A stretch of 64,000 nucleotides of DNA from Quillaja saponaria (GCA_029379385.1 CM055607.1:10354001-10418000), one strand, 5' to 3'; counted from the stretch's first letter, positions 1-11,799 are shown. The notes: generated from the sequence alone by a model not told the origin. Numbers and translations are program-made.

Positions 1-2031
1 TCAAAAAAGTTGCTTCTAGATAGAATGTTATTATTTTTGAACGGCCAAAAAATTTCGTCAATACCAATCCAATCTCAAAAGAAAGCACCAAGTTTATGGC
101 CATGCCTATATACTATCAAAAGAGCAATAATTGCTTCTCTTGTTTATTGTTTTGCTTTAACGGAATAACACGTGTCCAAAAAGAAATAATATTATGTTTA
201 TTTATATTTATACTATATAGAAAAATAGTTTAATTATAATTTCTTTTATTTCTTTAAATATTTTTATGAGTTTACACTATTGCAATTATTAATTTATTTA
301 TTTATTCCTAATTCTTCTTCCTTTAATACTAATAAAATTATAACTCTTTTTCACTATTAGTTTATATTTACTTACAAATTTGTATTATGAAATTTATTTT
401 TAGTTAAATTTACTTATTCATTTAATTACACTAACAAAGTGTAACATTTAGTTATTATTTCTTAGTATTAGAATATTGTGCTTAAAATAGATTAATAATT
501 TATATTTTTTCTAAATCTTATAATAATTATTTTCTTAATTCTTTTTCTATCTTAAGAATTAAAAAATATTATCAATTTAATTTTTTATTATATTTACTTG
601 TTAAATTTTTTTAACAGGTGTTCTTAGGATACTTGTTAAAATGATAAATAAAAAAATTTTATATAATTTTTTATAGTGATTAGTTACGATTTTAATATTT
701 TATAATAAATAATTTACTACTTTTAAAATATTTTAAATTTCAAAATTCAAATATATTGTACCGTACCTTTAGGATACTCATTAAAAAACTCTTACTTATT
801 CTTGTAATTACATTAACATAGAGTAACCTTTAATTATTATTTTATAATATAAAAATATTATGTTTTAAATAGACTATTTTTTTTTTCTAACTCTTTCCAT
901 TTTAATATTAATATGACTATTGATTTATTTTCCTAATTCTTCTAGATTTCAAATAGATTATTCTAATTATTCTAAATTTCATATACATGTTAACACGTTA
1001 AATTAATTAAACAATTGGCCATAAGTAAGTACTATCGTCTTCGTACATTAATCTGTAATTGTTGGAGTTGCTTTGTCATTAATCGATTCCTGGTCCTACA
1101 TATGATGTTCTCCCCCTTATCCCCTTTGTCGTTTACGATGGATGTTTGAAAATATTCACAAGAGGACTTTGGATTTTGGGACAGCCACGTATTTTATTGC
1201 TGATATGGAGCACGTGGTGAAATCACATGACAGGACGTAGTTGTCACATTTTGAGGATAATTTAATTTGATGATAATACCCTTTTATATTTGGAAAGCAT
1301 TTTAAAATTCAAATTTTAGTTTAGATTATAATTTGATCATGATATAATTATTAGTGAAATTATTATTTGAATCTTCAAAATATATTGCTTATTGCACCCA
1401 ATAATTAGTCCAATTTTGTAATTGTACTTTTGTAATTTAGGCTTACTTACAATACTCAGACACATCGTTTACCATGTTAATTACTGCAAACTAATTAAAT
1501 GGGCACTGATTTTGATTGAGCCTAACTAAGAATTCGATTATTACTCTAAAACCAAGTAAAAATTTATAAGACCTCATCTCCTAGATTTTTAATTTCATTA
1601 TATGTTAACTTGCACTTTATTTATTTATTTTTGCTGAGGACTAGATTTTTAATTTCATTATATGTTAACTTGTACTTTATTTATTTATTTTTGCTGAGGA
1701 TTGCTTCTGTATTGGATACTTTCTGTTTTTATGTATGTTGAAAGAAATATTTTAATGCTAACGAATTTTTAATTCAACTGATAAATCTTAGACATATTCA
1801 AGCATGTAAGTTTAGTATATATAAAAAAAAAAACCCATTCTCATGCTAAAATACCAATTACCAATTTTGAAACTACTTATAAAGACAAATAACTATATTA
1901 AATTTTACATACCACTTTTGATTCGATACGATCATGGATAAATAGAGTTTTTTTTTTTTACATAAATAGTAATTATATCAATCAATTACATTATAATAGG
2001 GGCATCTCAATTCAGCTACCACGCAAAGGTG
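1..2031. other. AT-rich intergenic DNA
   Basis: No coding signal is visible on either strand. The stretch about 420-600 resembles 14340-14470, and about 1080-1330 resembles 10105-10345 (shared words such as CTTTTGTCGTTTACGAT and TTTAATCATGATATAATTA), so pieces of this spacer are repeated beside other Kunitz genes in the window. A 60-bp tandem duplication lies inside and is listed separately. Confidence 0.7.
1581..1700. repeat. 60-bp tandem duplication
   Basis: Two adjacent 60-base copies (1581-1640 and 1641-1700) begin CTAGATTTTTAATTTCATTA and end TTGCTGAGGA. I see one difference between them, C at 1613 against T at 1673. The near-identity implies a recent event. No gene is affected. Confidence 0.95.
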
Positions 2032-2566
2032 GAATAACTAGGGTGTGCACGGGTCAGTTCGGTTCGAGTAGTGATAAATTTTTGAATTGAACCGAACCGA
2101 AAATAAGAATAACCCGAAATTACCCTAACTGAAAAAATATAAGTAGTTTGGTTAGGGTATTCGGTTACAAAAATTTATTAATATTTACTAAAATTAATTT
2201 GAAAATTATATTTTTTTGTTTTTGAATCTCATATTTTTTTAATTTCATTAGTTATTATAAAAGAAAAATACAAAAAATTATAATATATCAACATATTCAA
2301 CACAAATAAAAATATAAAATTATAAATTAACACAACAATACATTAAAATTAATATATATTTTTTTAAAAATTATATATTTTGATTTTCGGGTAACGACGG
2401 GTACTCATATACACTTTACCTCACTATAGTAACTGAACCGAAAATAACGGGTATTAAATTCAACTACCCGAATCGAACAAAACCAAATGCATAAAATACT
2501 CGAATTACCTGTTCGATTCGGGTATTGGGTTTTTCCGGATTTCTTGCACAGCCTTAAGAATAACTA
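2032..2566. mobile_element. hAT-like MITE of about 515 bp
   Basis: The element spans about 2040-2557. Its ends are short inverted repeats: AGGGTGTGCA on the left, and on the right TGCACAGCCTT, whose complement reads AAGGCTGTGCA. The 9-base word GAATAACTA lies just outside both ends (2032-2040 and 2558-2566), a target-site duplication close to the 8 bp usual for hAT. The interior has inverted GGTTCGGTTC/GAACCGAACC words and no open frame. The GGGTGTGCACGG start is common among non-autonomous plant hAT elements. The class is inferred from the ends and duplication only. Confidence 0.65.
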
Positions 2567-4299
2567 ACTCATAATTATATGGAGAATATCCACCACATTA
2601 ATAGATGAAAGACTTAAATCTAAGACCTTGTGATTCCAACACCTTTGTTTTAAGGAGTTGAGTTAAAACCCCATCAGCTTGATAAATAAAGTTAGATTGT
2701 CCAACTTTGTCCACTTTTTGTTATTTAATTGATGTCATTTAAATTAAAATTTATTAATAAATAATTGAATTTAATAAATTAGATGTATTTGTCTAGGGAT
2801 GAAAATCACTTGTAAGGGTTTCGTTATTTTTAGATGTTAGCATAAATCATGGGATCTCAATTGACCCATGATTTATGATCTCAATCATTTCCATTATGTC
2901 GATAAATTAGGCATGTAATTGTATATTATATATTGATTTCATATTTAGTTTAGGTTCACTATGTTAGGTAAATATCTCTAGCCTATAAATAGAGACTCTC
3001 TTGTACATTAGAAATTATCTCTACATATAATTCTCCTTTGAACAAAATTTCCTACATTTCTTCTATAAAATAAATATAAAATCAATACACAAGAAACACA
3101 AATTAAAAGACACAACTACATAAATAAAAATATCTATGAAACAAGAGAATTCTATTGATATCACGCGTTGCAAGTGGAAGAAAAACGTGAGAAATTAGGG
3201 ATTGAGTATGGTATTAGTTTTTTGCAAATATGTCTCCAAAAATAGAGAATGCCATTAGTTGTGACTTGTAAGTATATGATAATACATGTCAGCAATTAAA
3301 ATCGGTAACTGATTTGGAATTCATTTTCAAGGGTTTGGGTTTCATTTTAGGCCCGTCGACCAGGACTTGGACTTCTATACCTACAAATTTATTGGATAAT
3401 TTCTATCTTAATAAAAAACGTTAGTACCACCTTATTATTTTTAATAAAAATAATTCTAGCCAACATTGCATTAGATAAATTTATCTCTTATAGTTTTTTT
3501 TTTTCTTTTTTTGCATTCTCTTTTTATTAATAAAATTAATTAATTAATCAATCAACCAAAAAAAAAAAAAAAAACATTTATTCAATTTTAACGATGGTTA
3601 ATGATCTTAGCCAAGAAAAAAAAAAACCCATGGTTAATGATGACAATTGGCGATTCTTGAACCAGTCTAATTTTTCTTTAACAACAACAAAGTACTGCTA
3701 ATAATTTTTTTTTTTTCTCATCTAAATGATATACTCCACTCAATCAACCAAAGAATATAAGTGCATTAAAAAATATCTAAAGTATATGCCAAACATATTA
3801 CGAACGTGTTGCAATGGATACTTGATCTTTCTATTTAAGTAGGGATCCGGATGTCAATGGATTAGGTTAGATAATTTTTCCTTTATTTGAATAATTTGGT
3901 TCACGTTAGATCGAGTTGGATCTTACACGTTCCAATGTTTTTATAAAAATAAAATAAAATAAATTGCATTTTATATAGTATCAAATATTAATTTACAATT
4001 TTTTTCTGCAGTTTCTTTTTAAATTACGTAACAGGAAAACGTGTAACAACAAGACGATAATGTAATAATTATTCATTGGAAACCAAATTAGAATGTGAAA
4101 AACAACACTTGAAAGATGCACAAAAGTCATGCACGTATAAAGAAAAATAGAAAAGCGAAGGTAATTTTATTTCTTCTTCACAAAACAAAGGTACGGCCAC
4201 CCACCCAGACACATGCATTTTATTTCACTGCTACTAGTACTAGAGCTTAAAACACAACTGATCTGCACTTATAGGCATATTTACTTCCTTGATTATTGT
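2567..4299. other. AT-rich intergenic DNA
   Basis: No open frame of note and no recognisable element. It holds several A or T runs, for example around 3480-3500, 3560-3575 and 3705-3717. It separates the MITE from the 3' end of the minus-strand Kunitz pseudogene. Confidence 0.6.
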
Positions 4300-4305
4300 T
4301 TTATT
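4300..4305 (-). terminator. poly(A) signal of the 4.3-kb Kunitz copy
   Basis: TTTATT on the plus strand is AATAAA on the minus strand, about 27 bases past the TAA stop at 4332-4334. Confidence 0.5.
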
Positions 4306-4331
4306 TACCATTCGCTTGTTACATAATTATC

Positions 4332-4956
4332 TTATACAACATTTTTTATATTCGTTTGGGATTGCTCAGCCTTTTTGAACACAAACCCAAATGGTTCGAT
4401 ATCATCACCGATAGCCAAATATCTAGTTCCATCCTCAGCATAATCAATTCCCAGGCCCTTACACAAAGTTGGGATTGGAGACCGGGCTGGACAAAATACT
4501 ATCTTGTAATAATATGATTCAAAATGCTCAATTCTGTAAATACTATTTAGGAAATCAGAATTCCCATTAGTACTCACGTACCACAGCCTGATCGATTCAG
4601 GGACAAGCTTCCACCTGGCATGTCGTAACTGAACCGGTGGTTTTGATGCTCAACTCAGCTGATGAAGTAACAAAAGGTAGTCTGGAAATTCTGGGTGAAA
4701 AGGCTACCGTCAAGCCATTTGAGAGGTCGGAAGGTTCTTGGGTAACATATAATGGGCAGATGCTATTGTTATGGCTTCCGAGGGTGAGGCCACCGCCTAA
4801 AGGTCCCCAAACAAATGGCAAGACATAGTAATTTCTGTGCCATTCAACTGGGTTGCCTTCTGTATCAAGCACTAGAGCGTCAACTACAGATGGATTTGTG
4901 GTGATCAGGGCAAAGAGAAGGAAGGTGGTGAGAGCTGCAAGCGATGATGTCTTCAT
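4332..4956 (-). pseudogene. Kunitz-type protease inhibitor, frameshifted
   Basis: The minus-strand frame starts at 4956 with MKTSSLAALTTFLL, a secretory signal, then carries the Kunitz signature VLDTEGNPVEW and YYVLP, GGGLTLGS and the first cysteine in ICPLYV. It stops early after TTCQVEACP, at about residue 119. The remainder continues in another frame down to 4332, with WKLVPES, YKIVFCP, TLCKGLG, DGTRYLA and EPFGFVFKKA. Compared with the intact copies at 46.1 and 48.3 kb, about 11 bases are missing just after the second cysteine codon (around 4606-4618), which explains the break. Promoter, TATA box and poly(A) signal remain, so transcripts are possible. If translated, the product would lack the second half of the beta-trefoil, including the second disulfide. 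Family membership is certain. Loss of function is inferred. Confidence 0.93.
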
Positions 4957-5020
4957 TTTTCTTTTAGTTGAGTGGCTATGTATGTTAATTTGTTGGTGGA
5001 TGGAGGAGCTTTCAGAAGCT

Positions 5021-5031
5021 TCTATTTATGG
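5021..5031 (-). promoter_or_regulatory. TATA box of the 4.3-kb Kunitz copy
   Basis: The minus strand reads CCATAAATAGA, about 65-75 bases upstream of the ATG at 4956. The same TATA-to-ATG layout is seen at the other cluster members. Confidence 0.6.
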
Positions 5032-6057
5032 AGTATCAATATGAACGTAAAGTTTGAAGTTGACGATGCGTCTCGGGATTATATTCCAAGAATATCTATC
5101 CATCCATGTTTAAAAGATGAAGCATGAAAACTAATTTTATTATTAGGGTTTTTCTAGTTGCCTAAATATCACTTGTTTTGATTATATAAATAGAAATTTG
5201 TGGTACTTGTTATATTAATTCAGTGTTATTTAATGTATAAATTTTTATTTTTGAAATATTTAATTTTAATAAATTATAATTATTGTCAAAGGCACTTGTC
5301 AGAAATTTTTTTACTATTAAAGAAAGAAAAATTAAAACCATCATTTTTATGAAGTTGAAGAGATGTAGATTTTCAGAAAAACAAAACAAGATCATCAAAA
5401 TGAGAGATTGGTCCAATTAATAAGAGGGGCGTGTACTTCACCATGGCCACATAAATTATTATGCTAAACAGTTGGCTAAGTATGTGACACTAACTTTTTA
5501 AAAAAGTATTTGAAAGTATAATATTTTAATTATTTGCAAAGAAAGACGTTTGCTATGAAAAATTATAAAATTATAATTTGGTGTTAGATTATGAGCTCAA
5601 GTTTAAACCTTATTGTCAATAGATATGTAATAAATGTAAGTTGTTGACTCATCTTATTTGTAAAATAATTAATTTGTGTGGAAAGTACTGTTGAGTTAAA
5701 ATTAATTTTATATGTGATTAATGTAAATATTATTCTTATAAAAAGAAAAAAAATATTTCTAACACCTTAATTATATTTGAAACTAACATTAATTCTTCTC
5801 CATTAAAATCTAAAAAAAAATTACACAATTTGTGGGACTATTATGTGTAGACATTAATGTGTAATTGTCTGGGTTGGTTTGACTCTAAAACTTTGTAATA
5901 TAAGTTTATACTTTCTGAAAATATAATTTAGTTAATATTTAAATTATTTATTTGCATAAAAAGTTTTATATTATTAGAGTTATTTAGAACACTATGTTGT
6001 TGCATCAATAATTTATGAAACAAAAAAAATCTACTATAACTCACCCTTTTGGATTTG

Positions 6058-6060
<3 letters not shown>

Positions 6061-6092
<32 letters not shown>
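6061..6092. repeat. Poly(T) run, 32 bases
   Basis: An uninterrupted run of 32 T. I see no retroposon sequence beside it that would make it a poly(A) tail, so I list it as a simple homopolymer. Its length may be unreliable in assembly. Confidence 0.9.
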
Positions 6093-6097
<5 letters not shown>

Positions 6098-6313
6098 GTG
6101 ACGGTAATACTGCATTGAAATAAAAAGTTGAAAACCATGAAACCAAAATTAAAACATGTTCCATGAATCATTAAAATATCTAGCTTATTGCACCCAATTA
6201 TTAGTCCAAATTTATAATGGTACTCATGTAATTTAAGCTTACTTACAATACTCATACACATTGTTTACTATCTTAATTACTGCTTTTAATCTTTTGTTAG
6301 TGTTGTCATGTCA

Positions 6314-6595
6314 GGCCTGTTTGGATTGGTGATAAGACGACCATCATAGTCTCTATTTTGTCATCAAATTATTCAAAAATTTAACTGATGGAGAAACAAA
6401 AATAACATAAAACTAAAATATGTTAAACATAAAAATATTATGGGCTACAATATCCTAGGAAAGAGAAAAGTGATAAAAATATTATCTGTTTTACGGATAG
6501 ACAAGAGATTAGTTCATATGTGCTAAACGATCAGCATTTTCATCCTTTAAAATTCAGAATCCAACTAGCGAGGCATGCTGCAATCCAAACGACCC
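6314..6595. mobile_element. Candidate MITE of about 280 bp
   Basis: The left end GGCCTGTTTGGATTG (6314-6328) is matched by the right end CAATCCAAACGACCC (6581-6595), whose complement reads GGGTCGTTTGGATTG. The GTTTGGATTG core is typical of small non-autonomous plant DNA elements. I did not find a convincing target-site duplication, so the borders are uncertain. Confidence 0.5.
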
Positions 6596-7622
6596 TCAAT
6601 ATCATTAAAGAAAGTAATCATAAGGGAACTTGAAAAACAAAACCAATGAATTCCAAATGAAAATTACAAGATAAGATAGAGGTGACTTTGGCATTGACAT
6701 ACAAATCTTACACACCAACCAGACCATTGTTTCATCATTATCATCAAATTGGGGCCCACTTATATTTAAATGCAATGTATCCAATCAAATCTTACACACC
6801 TTATCCATGTGGCAATTGACTTCTTGTGCATAAATTGAAGTTTTATGGAACACGTTTGAAATAATTTTAGCTAGTTTGATTTTTATAATAGTTTTTATTT
6901 TTAGTGTTTATATATATTTTTTACTTTAACTAATGTAAACACTCATTAAAAATATCATTATTTTAATTTATTATTAGTTGTCATTGTCTTCTTTCTTGTG
7001 CATATGCATCAATCAAGAAAAATACATTGAAATCAGTCTCAAAACCTAATGTGTACGGGTAATTAATTAACTAAGATAAGATATTATCACCTTTTTTTTT
7101 TGTTTCTCTCTCTATGTTTTTGGCGAAATAATATGGTTAATTTAACATGCCTGAAAACATGAAATATAATACAAGCTATTACTATTAATTTTTAATAAGG
7201 AATTAATAGAATATACTAAAATTCTATTAATATCAAAAGGCATAAAATATTTTAAATTTAATAAAATGAGATTTGTTATAAAAAACTTTCTAATAGATGC
7301 TCTAAAGATTGTTAATATTATATAAATAGAGAATTCATAGCAGTTTGTAATGTTTATTATTATAATTGACCATAATTTTTATATGATATATTATATTTAT
7401 TATACTTTAACTAGTGTCTTTAAGACATTCGTTAAAAAAAAATCCTTATTTTAATTTTTGGTTAGATGTCATTGTCTTCTTATTAATAAATCGAGATAAA
7501 TGCCTTGAAATCACTCAATACCTAATGTTTATGGGTAATTAATTAACCAAGTTAAGATATCTCCACGTTTTCTATGTTTTTGGTGAAATAATATGGTTAA
7601 TTTAACATGCCTAAATACATTA

Positions 7623-8835
7623 AGGGTGGCATTATTGCCACAACCATTTTACTTATTTCCATAGCCTCATAAAAGTAATAATATCTTACAAGACAACACT
7701 ACCCTTAATGACGCCTCATTTTTTTTATTTTTTTTTTCCTTTGTTTCGGGAACCTATTTGCTTATTTACCCAACAACAATATCTCTTTCTTATGAGCTCC
7801 CTGCAACTTTCATCAAACCTTTACTTCTTTTACGTCACATGCTTAACAAATTTTAAACACCATAATAATGAATTACTCTTTTTGAAAAATCTGAGACTTG
7901 CAAAATTTGAGGAACAAAATTTACAATCATAGACTTTGCACTCATCTTTTTCATCTCCCCCTTTTCTTTTTCTTGAAGTTGCCTGCAAAACCAATACACT
8001 ACTTACTACTCACCCAGTTAAAACGAATTCAATGAGTTCTTTCTTTGGGTCATTATACATCCAATCCATCCAATTCCGATTTTCCCAAGTACTCATTTTA
8101 TAAATGACCAACATACTAGCTACTAGTATCTAGCTCTTTGGCCTTCATTCTATATGATTAGTAAATTAAATTTCAAAACTTCTTGGAAAACTTGTTTTAA
8201 CTGTTTTTTTTTTCATTCAGCAATAACATAAAATAAGTACAAGATAGATTTGATTTTTTTTTTTCAAGTTTGTAAAGCGTAATATATATTAACCACTAGG
8301 TGAGGAGCCATCCACAAATATAGGTTTAACTTAAAAGAGTAATCATCAGGCATGTTGTTAAGGTCAAATGGGTTCCCCTCTTCTCCCCCTCGAAAAGGAT
8401 AGAGAAATAGAAAGAGGGCCGAGAAGATAATTTTGGAAGCAAGTTGCAGCCATCTGCGAAGGTGTAGTAATAGTAGTGAAGGAAAGACCTCCATTTTCGA
8501 AGAGTCAGATTTGCAGAACTTGACCATTATCTGAACCATAGAAAATGAGCTGAAGAGAGAGAGAGAGATTGATGCTGGATAAAAAGCAAATAGGTTCATA
8601 ATTGAGAAGGGAAAAAAAAAGAGAAAAAAAGAAAGAAGAGAGTTAAAAAATGAGGAGTCATTATAAATGCACTTTTGTCTAGTTCAATATTATTGTATTT
8701 ATGAGGCTGTGGAAATAAGTAAAATGAGTTAAAAAAAGAGGAGTCATTACAAAAGCACTTTTGTCTAGTTCAATATTATTGTATTTAGGAGGCTGTGGAA
8801 ATAAGTAAAATGATTGTAGCAATATGGTCAGCCAA
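7623..8835. mobile_element. MULE-like inverted-repeat element, about 1.2 kb
   Basis: Arms of roughly 100 bp are inverted repeats of each other: 7623-7725 (AGGGTGGCATTATTGCCAC then CATTTTACTTATTTCCATAG) and 8726-8835, whose complement has GGCTGACCATATTGCTAC then CATTTTACTTATTTCCACAG. The words outside, AATACATTA and CAAACATTA, differ at two of nine positions and fit an aged 9-bp duplication, as in Mutator-like elements. Related uninserted spacer at 13540-13555 and 22660-22675 lacks the element. The interior has a 111-codon minus frame (8264-8599) with a hydrophobic stretch and no family I recognise. I see no transposase, so the element would be non-autonomous. Confidence 0.65.
8640..8811. repeat. 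86-bp tandem duplication of the element's right arm
   Basis: Two copies (8640-8725 and 8726-8811) both begin GAGTTAAAAAA and end GGAAATAAGTAAAAT, with a handful of differences. The inner copy is a second, tandem version of the right terminal arm of the MULE-like element. Confidence 0.93.
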
Positions 8836-8841
8836 ACATTA

Positions 8842-10978
8842 AATATATTACAGAGCTTTTAATCAAGAATTTATAGAATATACTACGATGCTATTAATAT
8901 TCAAATACTCAAAATATTTTAAATTTAATGAAATACGGATATGAGATTATTTCTTTATCACTCCATTACAACCCTCATTATTAAAGATGTTTGGTTAGAG
9001 AAGAAAAGGCATAAACTACGAACTTTCAAAGTTATCAGGTCACCATGGCTGTTAAAAAATATAATTATCCGTATATAGTTTTATATTTTTTTTAGAGAAT
9101 ATATATATTTTTCTCTAAAAGTGTAATAAATTTAATATTTTTTTTCCTTTTGGAGTAATAAATGAGATTGTTTCATATAAAAAAAATGAAAAAAAAAATC
9201 ATATCACATCTTGAGGATGAGAATTTATTATGTATTTCACTTAGTAGGCATCTTACAATAAAGAAACAAAAACCATTGACAACAAGACAAAGCTTGACCA
9301 ATTAATGCTTGTCCTGTCTTTCATTTACAAGAATTCTCATGTTCAGTTCAACTTTTCATATTCTTTCTACATATCACATTTTAAATGGTTATTTATTATG
9401 TTCATCGTAATTATTTATTTTTCAAATTTTAATTACAATTGGAAATACTTATCATCTCTTCCATTTTAAACATATTTTCGAGCCATTAATTTTACATTCT
9501 TTTAATTTAATAAATTTTTCATCTTTTCATATTCTCTTTATATTTCATCTTCTAAACTGTACTATATAAAGTGTTCGTCTCTTTTTAATTTTTTTGTATT
9601 TTCTTAGTTTGGAGGTGGAATATGATATTTTTTAGTTTTATGACAATAAGAAATCGATAATCTAATTTAAGATTTCATATTTCATAACACAACATGAAAA
9701 AAAAAAAAAATCACGTTAAATTACAAGATATATCGTATTTGACTATATGTACTTTTCTAGAATTATTTTTGACAAATGTAACTATTACTATATCGTAGTT
9801 TTTAATGAATTGCAGGACTTAAAATATATAATATTTCATTTTAATTTTTAACAGAAACCGGTACATTTTGCAAGAATACATTCTAGTTATAAATAATATT
9901 ATATATCTAATTAGTTATTATATAATATTTAACAACAAAATAATAATATAATTTTTATTATTGATTTCTCGTATATTACGTATGCAAGTAACAGAGTGTC
10001 TTATGAGAGGGCAAAACTAATATAACCAATATTATTTAATATATTAGATACGATTATACTAATCCTATTAATGATTTTGTCACTATATATATAAATTGAT
10101 TCCTGGTACTATTTATCTTTTTAATTATGACGTGTTTGATTTCTATCCTTCTTCAATTGGTCCCCTATCCCTTTTGTCGTTTACGATAGATGTTTGAAAA
10201 TCTTCATGAGGACTTTGATTTTGGGAAAACCCATATTTTATACTTATGTGAAGCACGTGTTGAAATTACATGACAATATGTAATTCTCCTATTTTAAAAT
10301 TCAAATTTTAGTACGTAATAATTTAATCATGATATAATTATTAGTTATATTAATAATTGATTTGACTCTACAACTTTATCATTTAAGCTTATGCTTTGTG
10401 AAAAATGTAATTTAATTAATTATTAGTTAATATTTAAATTATGTATTTGTATAAAAAAAATTTATATTAGGAAGCCCATTCTATGCACTAAAGAATTTTA
10501 GAACATGGTGGACCAAGGACCAATGACCTGAACTCTTCGTGAGCAATATGTGTAATGTGAAGTATAAAAAATTGTTATGAAAAACTTTAAAATCTGTGCT
10601 TCTTTAGGTACCAGTTGATATTAATTTTTGTATAATTACTCGTAAATCTTTTCTCAAAAATAACTAATCCTCTCCAGTCTCCTCCCTCTTCAAAATGTAA
10701 ATTCTTTTTTAATTGCAACATGTACTGATTTCTTTGTGAGTTTCGTCTTAATTTTTTTGTAAGCTCACACCCTTTCATTCTTTTCTTTTACATAAAATTT
10801 AAAAATATTGAACTACACTATCAATCAGGTCCAAAATGATAGTTTTAAGACGAAATTTATGAAAACAATAGTTTAAGAATAAAATTTATCAATATATATA
10901 TATATATTAGAGACAATTACTTCTTTAAAGTAATTTCAGTGGTTATCCAATTGCCTTCCGGGCAACCAGGAGCTACCA
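8842..10978. other. Intergenic spacer of the 11-kb Kunitz gene
   Basis: No gene is visible. About 8880-9060 belongs to a module also found at 13600-13800, 18600-18840, 22720-22790 and 26640-26830 (TGCTATTAATATTCAAA, then CTTTATCACTCCA). About 10105-10345 repeats 1080-1330. About 10690-10790 resembles the 3' side of the Kunitz fragments at 19.2 and 32.25 kb (CATGTACTGATTTCTTTGTG), which suggests another decayed copy stood here. Confidence 0.55.
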
Positions 10979-10987
10979 CTATAAATT
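10979..10987 (+). promoter_or_regulatory. TATA box of the 11-kb Kunitz gene
   Basis: CTATAAATT lies 67 bases before the ATG. The segment TTCAGTGGTTATCCA to CTTGGAGATCACTAACTC around it recurs upstream of the 14.3, 16.9 and 25.7 kb copies, so this looks like the conserved core promoter of the MKKTSP group. Confidence 0.75.
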
Positions 10988-11053
10988 CCATACTCCTTCC
11001 CTTGGAGATCACTAACTCATTTACAAACCAACAGATTCAAAAGAAAAAAGAAA

Positions 11054-11725
11054 ATGAAGAAAACTAGTCCACTACTACTAGCACTCTCTGGCTTTATAAT
11101 TCTGTTTTCCTTCATTTTCGCAAAACCATTTCTTGCTTCTGCTGAGCTTGTGCTCGACGCAAATGGTGAACCACTTCAATGGTTTAATAATTACTATGTC
11201 TCACCGCATATTTGGGGACCTACTGGAGGTGGTCTTAGCCTTGGCACCCTCAACAACAACTCCTGCCCACACTATGTCATCCAAGAAAAATCCGAAGTTC
11301 AAAGAGGCCTACCAATAAAATTTTCACCTGTATTTTCTCGTTTTATTTTTGTCACCACAAACACTCCTCTAACCATCCAGACGATTAATGAAACAGAGTG
11401 TATAGAATCCCTGGTGTGGAAGCTTGTCAAAGAATCAACTGGGTTGTGGCTTGTGTCTACTAATGGTACTGCTTCACCAGGGACTGAAGGAATCACTAGT
11501 AGGTTCGTGATTGAGCGTATCGGAACATCATTTCCTGCCTACAAGATTGTTTTCTGTCTCCCTACTATCCCAACTTCGTGTAAGGGTCTTGGAAGGTATT
11601 TTTCTGAGGATGGTGAAAGGTATTTGGCTTGGGGTGATGAAATCGAACCATTCCCAGTCGTGTTCTTTAAGGAAACAAGTCTTTCAGCTACGACTTCCTC
11701 ACAAGTCATTCGGACTGTAGCTTGA
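11054..11725 (+). CDS. Kunitz-type protease inhibitor, intact
   Basis: A single-exon gene for a 223-residue secreted protein. Residues 1-30 form a signal peptide ending ASA. The mature part opens with the Kunitz signature, VLDANGEPL then YYV, followed by GGGLSLGT. The four conserved cysteines are at 71, 116, 168 and 176, pairing 1-2 and 3-4 in this family. YKIVFC, CKGLG, YLAWGDEIEPF and VVFFKE fit the later beta-trefoil strands. N-x-S/T sites occur near residues 68, 112 and 137. The loop aligned with the soybean trypsin inhibitor reactive site reads SPVFSRF, with no Arg or Lys at the expected P1, so trypsin is not an obvious target. The start is fixed by the signal peptide and a TATA box 67 bases upstream. 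It is the best-preserved MKKTSP-type copy. Its protease target is unknown. Confidence 0.96.
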   Translation: MKKTSPLLLALSGFIILFSFIFAKPFLASAELVLDANGEPLQWFNNYYVSPHIWGPTGGGLSLGTLNNNSCPHYVIQEKSEVQRGLPIKFSPVFSRFIFVTTNTPLTIQTINETECIESLVWKLVKESTGLWLVSTNGTASPGTEGITSRFVIERIGTSFPAYKIVFCLPTIPTSCKGLGRYFSEDGERYLAWGDEIEPFPVVFFKETSLSATTSSQVIRTVA

Positions 11726-11763
11726 AAACGTATGTATGCATGTCCATGTACTGCAGAAATGTC

Positions 11764-11769
11764 AATAAA
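11764..11769 (+). terminator. poly(A) signal of the 11-kb Kunitz gene
   Basis: AATAAA is 39 bases past the TGA stop, in a 3' region (GTATGCATGTCCATGTAC) shared with the 16.9-kb copy. Confidence 0.65.
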
Positions 11770-11799
11770 ATAAGCTTATGTACTGAGACACATATACCT

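Larger units (their letters stand above)
5057..7622. other. Intergenic, with T run and candidate MITE
   Basis: No credible gene. The open frames here come from low-complexity AT-rich DNA. A 32-base T run and a possible MITE are listed separately. The words at 7125-7200 (AATATGGTTAATTTAACATGCC onward) recur at 7590, 13530 and 22640, so this is part of the repeated cluster spacer. Confidence 0.6.

Noticed and set aside
5928..6164. Minus-strand frame with a long poly-Lys stretch
   Set aside because: It is a translation of the 32-base T run and has no family features.
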